From positions 458,747 to 522,746 of the forward strand of contig NZ_QLLY01000006.1 in NCBI RefSeq assembly GCF_003259365.1: a DNA stretch of 64,000 nt. Direction: 5' to 3'. The stretch comes from Streptomyces sp. PsTaAH-137 (GTDB lineage Bacteria; Actinomycetota; Actinomycetes; Streptomycetales; Streptomycetaceae). The position numbers and the translations under genes were made by a program. This document shows positions 8,159 to 15,062 of this stretch, in pieces (positions within the stretch are counted from its first letter, which is position 1; every line of letters starts with the position of its first letter). The notes under the pieces were generated by a model. It searched no databases and was not told where the DNA came from. It saw only the letters and a list, made by a program, of their open reading frames with translations.

Positions 8159-8713
8159 TCACTCGCCCGAGAGCAGCGCGACCGGGTCCAGGGTCTCGTC
8201 GCCCTTGCTCCAGTTGCACGGGCAGAGCTCGTCCGTCTGGAGCGCGTCGAGGACCCGCAGGACCTCCTTGGGGTTACGGCCGACGGAGCCGGCGGTCACC
8301 ATCGTGAACTGGATCTCGTTGTTCTGGTCGACGATGAAGACGGCACGCTGCGCGAAGCCGTCCTCGCCCTCGATGCCGAGGTCACGCATGAGCTCGTGCT
8401 TGGAGTCGGCCAGCATCGGGAAGGGCAGGTCCGTCAGGTCCGGGTGGTCCTTGCGCCAGGCGTGGTGCACGAACTCGGAGTCGCCGGAGAAGCCGAGGAC
8501 CTGCGCGTCACGGTCGGCGAACTCGTCGTTCAGCTTGCCGAAGGCGGCGATCTCGGTGGGGCACACGAAGGTGAAGTCCTTGGGCCACGCGAACACGATC
8601 TTCCACTTGCCCTCGTAGGTCTTGTGGTTGATCTGCTCGAACTCCTGGCCTTTCTCCAGCGAGACGCAGGCGGTCAGGTCGAACTCGGGGAACTTGTCAC
8701 CGACAGTGAGCAC
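8159..8713 (-). CDS. ahpC: peroxiredoxin AhpC
   Basis: The 184-residue 2-Cys peroxiredoxin reduces H2O2 and organic hydroperoxides in the cytoplasm. The peroxidatic cysteine is C51 in DFTFVCPTEI; the C-terminal pair C164/C166 (LCPCNW) supplies the resolving thiols, as in the mycobacterial AhpE/AhpC type that pairs with AhpD. CTCCTTGC at the 5' end reads as a GCAAGGAG Shine-Dalgarno on the minus strand. It is divergent from oxyR, and OxyR activates ahpCD in S. coelicolor (published family knowledge). The leader RNA can form a GTCCCT/AGGGAC hairpin. Confidence 0.97.
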   Translation of the reverse strand: MLTVGDKFPEFDLTACVSLEKGQEFEQINHKTYEGKWKIVFAWPKDFTFVCPTEIAAFGKLNDEFADRDAQVLGFSGDSEFVHHAWRKDHPDLTDLPFPMLADSKHELMRDLGIEGEDGFAQRAVFIVDQNNEIQFTMVTAGSVGRNPKEVLRVLDALQTDELCPCNWSKGDETLDPVALLSGE

Positions 8714-8847
8714 GCGCTCTCCTTGCAGCTAGAAAGGTCCCTTTTTGAGGGACTTTTCTGTGGGTTGGACTGTGAGCGATCGTGGCACAGAGTGCATTGA
8801 TTACGGAAATAGCTAGACTCGGTCGTGTTGATCGGAGGTGGCTATCA
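8714..8847. promoter_or_regulatory. divergent ahpC-oxyR control region
   Basis: The 134-base gap must hold both promoters and the OxyR site. In the ahpC leader, GTCCCT (8737-8742) and AGGGAC (8748-8753) form a 6-bp hairpin extended by A:T pairs outside and followed by U-rich sequence. The hexamer TAGACT at 8814-8819 could be the oxyR -10. I cannot place the OxyR footprint by eye. Confidence 0.6.
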
Positions 8848-9810
8848 GTGGCCGTCAGCAAGGGGAAGCCCGCGGGTGGGCGGCGCAGGCAGCCGAGCCT
8901 CGCGCAAATGCGGGCGTTCGCGGCGGTCGCGGAGCATCTGCACTTCCGGGACGCCGCAGCGGGGATCGGGATGAGCCAGCCCGCGCTGTCGGGAGCCGTG
9001 TCGGCCCTGGAGGAGGTGCTGGGGGTGACCCTTGTCGAGCGTACGACGAGAAAGGTGCTGCTCTCGCCCGCCGGGGAACGGATCGCGGTGCGGGCGCGCG
9101 CCGTGCTCGACGAGGTCGGGGCGCTGATGGAGGAGGCCGAGTCGGTCCGGGCGCCGTTCACGGGCGCGCTGCGGCTCGGGGTGATCCCGACCGTGGCCCC
9201 GTACCTGCTGCCGACCGTGCTGCGGCTCGTGCACGAGACGTACCCGGAGCTGGACCTCCAGGTGCACGAGGAGCAGACCTCGTCGCTGGTCGAGGGGCTC
9301 GGGGCCGGACGGCTCGACCTGCTGCTGCTCGCCGTGCCGCTCGGCGTGCCCGGAATCGCCGAACTCCCGCTGTTCGACGAGGACTTCGTGCTCGTCACGC
9401 CGCTCGACCACTGGCTGGGCGGCCGTGAGGGGATTCCGCGCGAGGCGCTGCGCGAACTGAATCTGCTGCTGCTCGACGAGGGGCACTGCCTGCGCGATCA
9501 GGCGCTGGACATCTGCCGGGAGGCGGGCCGTGGTGACGCTCCCGTCACCACGACCGCCGCCGGGCTCGCCACCCTGGTCCAACTCGTCGCCGGCGGGCTC
9601 GGGGTGACGCTTCTTCCCCGTACCGCCGTGGCCGTCGAGACGAGCCGGAGCAGTCAGCTGCTGACCGGGTACTTCGCCGAGCCGGCGCCCACGCGCAGGG
9701 TGGCTCTCGCCATGCGCGCGGGCGCGGCTCGCTCCGCCGAGTACCGGGAGTTGGGGTCGGCCCTGCGGGATGCCCTGCGGGGGCTGCCCGTTCGGATCCT
9801 GGGGGACTGA
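8848..9810 (+). CDS. oxyR: hydrogen-peroxide sensing LysR regulator OxyR
   Basis: A LysR protein with an N-terminal winged HTH (SLAQMRAFAAVAEHLHFRDAAAGIGMSQPALSGAVSALEEVLG) and a periplasmic-binding-like sensor. The redox cysteines are C214 and C223 in GHCLRDQALDIC, the same spacing of nine as E. coli C199-C208. The GTG at 8848 has a CGGAGGTGG Shine-Dalgarno at 8833-8841; an upstream in-frame ATG (8782) would run through the promoter region and is rejected. It is divergent from ahpC, the expected arrangement for an activator of ahpCD that also controls itself. Confidence 0.95.
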   Translation: MAVSKGKPAGGRRRQPSLAQMRAFAAVAEHLHFRDAAAGIGMSQPALSGAVSALEEVLGVTLVERTTRKVLLSPAGERIAVRARAVLDEVGALMEEAESVRAPFTGALRLGVIPTVAPYLLPTVLRLVHETYPELDLQVHEEQTSSLVEGLGAGRLDLLLLAVPLGVPGIAELPLFDEDFVLVTPLDHWLGGREGIPREALRELNLLLLDEGHCLRDQALDICREAGRGDAPVTTTAAGLATLVQLVAGGLGVTLLPRTAVAVETSRSSQLLTGYFAEPAPTRRVALAMRAGAARSAEYRELGSALRDALRGLPVRILGD

Positions 9811-9840
9811 GGTTCCGCGCGTCCGCCGGGTGCCGGTCGA

Positions 9841-9881
9841 GTGTGGCCGGTCGCGCAGTTCCCCGCGCCCCTTTCGGGGCC
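9841..9881. repeat. interspersed repeat, locus B (single arm)
   Basis: GTGGCCGGTCGCGCAGTTCC followed by CCGCGCCCCT at 9841-9870, then a short CCCTTTCGGGG hairpin. Only the left arm of the family is present. It lies between the convergent oxyR and FtsX-permease genes. Confidence 0.8.
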
Positions 9882-12200
9882 CTACTCCGTGCGCAGGCCC
9901 TCCGGGCGCATCAGGCGGTACAGCGGCGGCAGGCTCAGCAGGGTGACCGCCGCGATCGCGGCCAGGCCCACGCCCGCCAGCGGCAGGAACGCCAGCCAGT
10001 CCGTCACCGGGGCGCCGACCATGCGGAGCATCAGGGTGCCGAGGGCCAGGCCGCCGCCGACGGCCACCACCATGCCGAGGGCGACCGGGATCGCCGTCTG
10101 CCACAGGACCGACCAGGCCAGGGTCGAGCGGCGGGTGCCGTAGGCGACGAGGATCGACAACAGGCGCCTGCGGTCGCGGAGTTGCTCGATCTGCGAGACC
10201 AGCAGCGACGCCGCGATCAGCGTCATCGTCAGGGCGGCGGCGGAGAACAGGCCGCGCCGGATCGCCTCGTACTCGTCGTTGAACGCGACCGACCGGAACG
10301 CGGAGACGTTCATCGTCGGGTCGAGCCGGTAGGCGGTGTTGCGGACGTACTCGGCGGCGTCCGGCACGTCCGGGTCGAGCTGGATCTGCGTGCTCACCAT
10401 CCCGTTGGTCAGGTCGCGCACGTCGACGGTGGACGGGGTGGCGAGGATGCCGCCGAGGTGCCGGCCGTTCGGGGCGCGCCGGGACGGGACCGTGCGGGCG
10501 TCCTTCGGCACCGTCCAGTGGGCCTTCGTACCGAGGTCGTCGATGACGAGCCGGGCGCCCGGCTTGCCGTCCCTGGTCAGCGTCTCGTCGTCGTCGTTGA
10601 AGTCGGACCCGGTGACCCGGAAGACGTCGCCGTCCTTGCAGGAGGGCAGCTTCGCCAGCTCGCGCAGGGTGCCGCAGGAGCCGACGGTGAGCGGCACGGT
10701 GGGCTGGGCGACGTCGGGGCTCGGCTTCGAGCCGACCGGGGTCATCGAGCTGTCGATGGTGCCGATCACCTTGCGCACGCCCTTGGTCGTCTCCAGCTCC
10801 CGCACGATGCGCTCGGCCGTGCGGCCGGAGGTGACGTCGGCGTTGGTCCCGATCTGGGCTCGCGTCGTGTCCTGGCCCGTGGACTCGCTGAAGTTCCCGT
10901 CGATCCCGCCCAGATACATCTGCAGGGCGATGCCGCCCGCCACCGCGATGGTGATCCCGGCGACTGCGCGGCTCGCGCCGGTGCTGTGCAACTGGAGCCT
11001 GCGCACGGCCAGTTGCCACGGCACCGGGCCGCCGCGCAGCCGGTGCACGACCGCCTCCACCAGCCACGGCAGGACGAGGACCAGGCCGATCAGGGTGAGC
11101 GCGATGCCGGCGGAGGTCTGGAAGACGCCGAACGAGCCGAGGCTCGACACCGAACCCGTCGTCAGCAGCAGCGCGGCACCGACCACCGGCACCACGAGCC
11201 GCCACCACAGGCGGCGGGAGCGGGTGCGTCCGCCGCGTACGACACCGAGCGGTTCGATCGTCACCGAGCGCAGCGCGAACACCGTGACCGCGACCGCGGA
11301 GACCGGCACGGCCACCAGGACGAGGACGGCGAGGGCCGGTACGGGCGAGAAGTCGGAGGGGAACCCCGACAGCCGCCAGATCTCCACCACCCCGAGCAAC
11401 TGCCGCCCCGCAAGGAAGAGGACGACGCCGACGACGAGACCGAGGAGCGTGCCGAACAGGGCCTCGCCCGCCGCCGTGCGCCGGGTCGTGCGGGCGTCCG
11501 CGCCGACCAGCCGCAGCGCGGCCAGGCGCCGGTCGCGCCGCTCGCCGCCGAACCGGACGGCCGTCGCGATGAAGATGGCGACCGGGACCAGCAGCACGAC
11601 GCAGGCCAGCACGATGAGCACGATGAGGCTCGGGTCGAGGGCGGGCCGCTTGTAGCTCATCCCGAAGTGGTCGATGCGGGCGGTGCTCGTCCCGTACTTG
11701 AGTGTGTCGCTGCCCGCGTAGAAGTACAGCTCGAAGGGGGTGTCCAGGCCCGCGTCGCCGATGGTGCCGACGATCCGGTAGGCGTAGCGCTCCTTGAGGA
11801 GCTTGCCCTCGGGGGAGTCGAGGAGCTTCCTCAGGGCAGGCGAGACCACCATCTCGCCGGGGCCCGGCAGTTTGTCGACACCCGGAGGCACCGGCGGGTG
11901 CGCGCCCTCGGGGCGCAGCAACGAGCCGCTGACGAACTCGTCGCGGAAGTCGGACGAGGCGCTGGCGACGATCATCGTGTCGTCGGCGGGCTTGAGGACG
12001 TGGTCGACGCCGACGCCCAACAGGCGGGCGTCGCCGCGCTCGTCGCGCTCGTGCATGAACGTCGGCACCGAGGCCGCGCCGAGCAGCACGGCCACGCCGA
12101 GGGCCACGCCCACGGCGGTGAGCAGGGTGCGGATCCAGCCCTCGCGGCCGCCGGACACGGCGAACCGCATGCCGAGGGCGAGGTCGCGGGCGAAGCTCAT
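9882..12200 (-). CDS. ABC transporter permease with two FtsX domains
   Basis: The 772-residue membrane protein has the MacB/FtsX layout duplicated. A first helix (TLLTAVGVALGVAVLLGAASV) leads to an extracytoplasmic domain, then a helix cluster (ILIVLACVVLLVPVAIFIATAVRFGGERRDRRLAALRLVGA). A second such domain with its own extracytoplasmic region ends in ALTMTLIAASLLVSQIEQLRDRRRLLSILVAYGTRR. Transporters of this kind move lipoproteins, peptides or antibiotics, or transmit force rather than pump. Its start overlaps the ATPase stop by ATGA, so the two are translationally coupled. The PadR gene heads the operon. Confidence 0.9.
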   Translation of the reverse strand: MSFARDLALGMRFAVSGGREGWIRTLLTAVGVALGVAVLLGAASVPTFMHERDERGDARLLGVGVDHVLKPADDTMIVASASSDFRDEFVSGSLLRPEGAHPPVPPGVDKLPGPGEMVVSPALRKLLDSPEGKLLKERYAYRIVGTIGDAGLDTPFELYFYAGSDTLKYGTSTARIDHFGMSYKRPALDPSLIVLIVLACVVLLVPVAIFIATAVRFGGERRDRRLAALRLVGADARTTRRTAAGEALFGTLLGLVVGVVLFLAGRQLLGVVEIWRLSGFPSDFSPVPALAVLVLVAVPVSAVAVTVFALRSVTIEPLGVVRGGRTRSRRLWWRLVVPVVGAALLLTTGSVSSLGSFGVFQTSAGIALTLIGLVLVLPWLVEAVVHRLRGGPVPWQLAVRRLQLHSTGASRAVAGITIAVAGGIALQMYLGGIDGNFSESTGQDTTRAQIGTNADVTSGRTAERIVRELETTKGVRKVIGTIDSSMTPVGSKPSPDVAQPTVPLTVGSCGTLRELAKLPSCKDGDVFRVTGSDFNDDDETLTRDGKPGARLVIDDLGTKAHWTVPKDARTVPSRRAPNGRHLGGILATPSTVDVRDLTNGMVSTQIQLDPDVPDAAEYVRNTAYRLDPTMNVSAFRSVAFNDEYEAIRRGLFSAAALTMTLIAASLLVSQIEQLRDRRRLLSILVAYGTRRSTLAWSVLWQTAIPVALGMVVAVGGGLALGTLMLRMVGAPVTDWLAFLPLAGVGLAAIAAVTLLSLPPLYRLMRPEGLRTE

Positions 12201-12889
12201 CGGGCGAACTCCATGTCCCGCGACTTGCCGTCCCGTACGACGATCTCGCGGTCGGAGTAGGCGGCGACCCGGGCCTCGTGCGTGACCAGGACGACGGCGG
12301 CGTTCGCGCCGCGCGCGGCCTCGGTCAGCAGCTCCATGACCCGCTCGCCGTTGAGGGAGTCCAGGGCGCCGGTCGGCTCGTCGGCGAAGAGCAGGCGCGG
12401 GTTGGTGACCAGCGAGCGGGCCACGGCGACGCGCTGGCCCTGGCCGCCCGATATCTCACCGGGGCGCTTGGCGGCGAGGTCGTCGACCTCAAGCCGCGCC
12501 AGCCAGGAGGCCGCCTGCCGCTCGGCCTCCTTGCGCTTGGTGCCGTTCAGCCGCAGCGGCAGCGCGACGTTCTCCACGCAGGTCAGCTCCGGGACCAACT
12601 GCCCGAACTGGAAGACGAAGCCGAAGTCGGTGCGGCGCAGGGCGCTGCGCTCGGCGTCGGACAGCGTGGTCAGCTCGCGGCCGTCGTAGGTGATGGAGCC
12701 GGAGTCCGGGGTGACGATGCCGGCCAGACAGTGCAGCAGCGTCGACTTGCCGGAGCCGGAGGGGCCCATGACGGCGACGACCTCGCCGGGGTGGACGGAG
12801 AACGAGGCGCCGTCGAGCGCGGGCGTCGGGCCGTACGCCTTGTGCAGATCGGTGGCGGTGAGCAGGGCACCGGCGGGCGTGGGGGTCAT
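12197..12889 (-). CDS. ABC transporter ATP-binding protein (LolD/MacB type)
   Basis: The 230-residue NBD has Walker A GPSGSGKST (42-50), signature ISGGQGQRVAVARSL (146-160) and Walker B LLFADEPTGALDS (167-179), followed by the H-loop VTHE. It pairs with the FtsX-type permease encoded immediately downstream. The ATG at 12889 overlaps the PadR stop codon as ATGA, and its own stop overlaps the permease start the same way. This three-gene coupling argues that PadR controls this transporter, probably in response to a toxic ligand it exports. Confidence 0.93.
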   Translation of the reverse strand: MTPTPAGALLTATDLHKAYGPTPALDGASFSVHPGEVVAVMGPSGSGKSTLLHCLAGIVTPDSGSITYDGRELTTLSDAERSALRRTDFGFVFQFGQLVPELTCVENVALPLRLNGTKRKEAERQAASWLARLEVDDLAAKRPGEISGGQGQRVAVARSLVTNPRLLFADEPTGALDSLNGERVMELLTEAARGANAAVVLVTHEARVAAYSDREIVVRDGKSRDMEFAR

Positions 12890-13413
12890 GCGGGACGGAC
12901 CTCCGCGGCGAGACGGTCGAGGCGCGCGGCGGTCAGTTCGAGCCAGCGCAGGTCGGCTTCCAGGTGGAACAGGGCGTGGTCGCAGATCAGCTGGTCGGCG
13001 AGGTCGCCCTTGCGCTTGCGGTCCGTGAGGATGCGCATCAGGCGCAGGTGCTCGGCGCGCTGGGTGTCGAGGATCGTCGCCGCGTCGCGCTCGGTCAGCA
13101 GCGCCAGGACGACCTTCGTGTAGAGCGTCGACTGGAGGTACGGTTCCGGCTTCTCCGGGGTCGCCAGCCACTGCCGTACGTCGGTGATGCCGGCGTCGGT
13201 GATCGCGTACCGCTTGCGCTCCGGGCCGTCGCCGGCCTCTATCCCGTCGACCTCCACGAGGCCGTTCTTCAGGAGGCGGGACATGGTCGAGTAGACCTGC
13301 CCGTAGTGCAGCGGCTTGTCGTGGCCGAACGTCGAGTCGAAGGTGCGCTTGAGGTCGTAGCCGTGCCGGGGGCCGGCTTCGAGGAGCCCGAGAAGGGTGT
13401 GACCGATGGACAT
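12886..13413 (-). CDS. PadR family transcriptional regulator
   Basis: The 175-residue protein starts MSIGHTLLGLLEAGPRHGYDLKRTFDSTFG, the PadR winged-helix opening, with HYGQVYSTMSRLLKNGLVEVD as recognition helix and wing. The second half is the helical vinculin-like dimerisation/ligand domain. A longer frame extends upstream but its N-terminal part is repeat-derived, so ATG 13413 is chosen. TACAGT ends 7 nt before this ATG, suggesting a leaderless message. Direct and inverted TATACAC elements cover the promoter and probably mediate self-repression. It is the first gene of the coupled ABC operon. Confidence 0.92.
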   Translation of the reverse strand: MSIGHTLLGLLEAGPRHGYDLKRTFDSTFGHDKPLHYGQVYSTMSRLLKNGLVEVDGIEAGDGPERKRYAITDAGITDVRQWLATPEKPEPYLQSTLYTKVVLALLTERDAATILDTQRAEHLRLMRILTDRKRKGDLADQLICDHALFHLEADLRWLELTAARLDRLAAEVRPA

Positions 13414-13420
13414 GACGACG

Positions 13421-13452
13421 ACTGTACACCGTGTGTATACCCGGGGTGTATA
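13421..13452 (-). promoter_or_regulatory. padR promoter and candidate PadR operator
   Basis: Plus-strand GTGTATA occurs at 13433-13439 and 13446-13452 (13-nt period), with TGTACAC in the opposite sense at 13423-13429. The -10-like TACAGT (13421-13426) is inside the cluster, so a protein bound here would block the promoter. Assignment to PadR itself is inference. Confidence 0.45.
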
Positions 13453-13470
13453 GCCGCTCATTCGTCTGCG

Positions 13471-13571
13471 GCCCGGTGGCCGCCTCTCGCGCAGTTCCCC
13501 GCGCCCCTGAAGCGAGCTGCGCTCGCTCAACTCAGGGGCGCGGGGAACTGCGCGACCAGCCCCCACCGGCC
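13471..13571. repeat. interspersed inverted repeat, locus C (two arms)
   Basis: GGTGGCCGCCTCTCGCGCAG (13475 on) with the core to 13510, then a short GCGAGCTGCGCTCGC hairpin, then the inverted arm 13531-13571 ending CAGCCCCCACCGGCC. This is the most compact complete copy in the window and shows the whole element as a long stem-loop of about 100 bases. Confidence 0.85.
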
Positions 13572-13583
13572 GTCGGTCGAAAG

Positions 13584-13817
13584 TCAGCCGCCGGTCGCGG
13601 GGCCGCCGTCGCCGTCCGGGTTCGAAGGCGGACGCCCCCGTCGGGGGATCGGGCCGGCCCCGCCAGGGAGCCGGCCCGAATCGGCCAGAGCGCGTCGCAG
13701 CAGAAACTCGATCTGCGCGTTCGCCGAGCGGAGCTCATCGCCGGCCCACCGCGCGAGCGCGTCGTACACGGCGGGATCGAGGCGCAGCAGCACCTGCTTA
13801 CGCGGGCGGGGAGTCAC
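13584..13817 (-). CDS. small ribbon-helix-helix (Arc-type) protein
   Basis: The 77-residue protein has one RHH domain at residues about 6-46 (RKQVLLRLDPAVYDALARWAGDELRSANAQIEFLLRRAL) and a disordered Pro/Gly tail. The basic strand followed by two helices is the Arc/MetJ fold, which binds DNA as a dimer. Its ATG overlaps the stop of the SPFH gene by ATGA, so the two are made together. No toxin gene is present. The natural guess is that it represses its own operon at the AAAGTGATATCACTTT palindrome. Confidence 0.85.
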   Translation of the reverse strand: MTPRPRKQVLLRLDPAVYDALARWAGDELRSANAQIEFLLRRALADSGRLPGGAGPIPRRGRPPSNPDGDGGPATGG

Positions 13818-14743
13818 TGGTAGAGCGTCCCGGTGTTCAGCACGGGCTGCGCCGCACGGTCCCCGCAGAGCACCACGAGCAGGTTCGAGACCATGGCGGC
13901 CTTGCGCTCCTCGTCCAGCTCGACGATGTCCTGCTCGGAGATCCGGGCGAGCGCGGCCTCGACCATGCCGACCGCGCCGTCCACGATCTGCCGCCGCGCG
14001 GCGACCACGGCGCCGGCCTGCTGACGCTGGAGCATCGCCGAGGCGATCTCCGGCGCGTACGCGAGGTGCGTGAACCGGGACTCGATGATCTGGACCCCGG
14101 CCGCCTCCACGCGCGCGTGCAGCTCGACGGCCAGCTTCTCGGTGATCTCCTCGGCGTTCCCGCGCAGCGACAGGCCGCCCTCGTCATGGGCGTCGTACGG
14201 GTACTCGATCGCGATGTGCCGGACCGCCGCCTCGGTCTGCGTGGAGACGAACTCCAGGAAGTCGTCGACCTCGAAGGTGGCCTGCGCGGTGTCCTCGACC
14301 TTCCACACCACGACCGCGGCGAGCTCGATCGGGTTGCCGTAGGCGTCGTTGACCTTGAGGACGGCCGTCTCGTGGTTGCGTACGCGCGTCGAGATCTTGG
14401 TGCGCGAGGTGAGCGGGTTCACCCAGCGCAGGCCGTCGGTGCGGATCGTGCCCCGGTAGCGGCCGAAGAGCTGGACGACGCGGGCCTCGCCCGGCGCCAC
14501 CATGTTCAGCCCGCACATGGCGAAGACGGCGGCGATCGCGAGCACGATGCCCACCGCGATCAGGACGGCCTTGGCGCCGTTCGAGTCGAGCCCCGCGCCG
14601 ACGGCGACGAGCCCCGCCCCGACGACGAGTCCGACGAGGCCGAGCAGCAGGGCGAGACCGCCGCCGATGCTGGTGGCCGTGAATTCGCGCACGCCGGTCC
14701 TGGGCATCTGCGGCACGTCGGGTGTGGCGTCCGTCTCGGGCAT
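13814..14743 (-). CDS. SPFH/band 7 (slipin-like) membrane protein
   Basis: The 309-residue protein has two N-terminal membrane helices (GGGLALLLGLVGLVVGAGLVAVGAG and AVLIAVGIVLAIAAVFAMCGLNMV). An SPFH domain follows (VAPGEARVVQLFGRYRGTIRTDGLRWVNPLT to about residue 220), then a helical tail rich in Ala/Gln (ASAMLQRQQAGAVVAARRQIVDGAVGMVEAAL) that normally mediates oligomer formation. Such proteins organise membrane microdomains. It is translationally coupled to a small RHH protein, and its promoter region holds a perfect palindrome. The actual cargo or partner is unknown. Confidence 0.92.
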   Translation of the reverse strand: MPETDATPDVPQMPRTGVREFTATSIGGGLALLLGLVGLVVGAGLVAVGAGLDSNGAKAVLIAVGIVLAIAAVFAMCGLNMVAPGEARVVQLFGRYRGTIRTDGLRWVNPLTSRTKISTRVRNHETAVLKVNDAYGNPIELAAVVVWKVEDTAQATFEVDDFLEFVSTQTEAAVRHIAIEYPYDAHDEGGLSLRGNAEEITEKLAVELHARVEAAGVQIIESRFTHLAYAPEIASAMLQRQQAGAVVAARRQIVDGAVGMVEAALARISEQDIVELDEERKAAMVSNLLVVLCGDRAAQPVLNTGTLYQ

Positions 14744-15062
14744 GACTGTCCCCGTTTCCCTGAAGCCTTGCTGAGCTGCTGGTTCACGCCGGAGGTGACG
14801 CGGACCCTGTCTAGCAAAGTGATATCACTTTAACCCGAACGGCAACCTTACGCACCTGTTGCTCGTCGGATCTCTTGGGGCGCGTGCTGATTGTCACGTC
14901 CCGAAAAGCCCGGACGGTCCGGTTTTGGTCGGTAGGCGCGGTGTTAGCTTCATGCACTGATTAGGCCTGCTGGGGGTGGAAGGGCCGGGTTCACAGGCCG
15001 GTGCGGCATGATCCGCGCACCGGAGCACGCCGAGAACGACGAGATGCGGAGCGGTAGACGTC
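14744..15062. other. divergent SPFH / PBP intergenic region
   Basis: A 319-base region between divergent genes. It contains the 16-bp palindrome at 14816-14831 on the SPFH side. On the PBP side I see only a GGAG-like ribosome site just before 15063 and no convincing promoter hexamers. Confidence 0.5.
14816..14831. promoter_or_regulatory. perfect 16-bp palindrome AAAGTGATATCACTTT
   Basis: The sequence is fully self-complementary and strikingly AT-rich for this genome. Read on the minus strand it is followed by GCTAGACA, so TAGACA could be the SPFH -10, with the palindrome covering the -35/-10 spacer. This is the geometry of a repressor operator for the SPFH-RHH operon. Confidence 0.75.

Noticed and set aside
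9843..12260. A plus-strand open frame of 805 codons
   Set aside because: Opposite the FtsX permease. Its composition (Arg/Asp/His/Gln runs) is that of an antisense shadow, and its start lies in a repeat element.
13414..13566. Upstream extension of PadR by 51 residues
   Set aside because: The extension translates an interspersed repeat and the promoter; ATG 13413 begins the conserved PadR domain.
13584..14743. SPFH-RHH pair as a toxin-antitoxin system
   Set aside because: The RHH protein looks like an antitoxin, but its partner is a 309-residue membrane-scaffold protein with no toxin fold.
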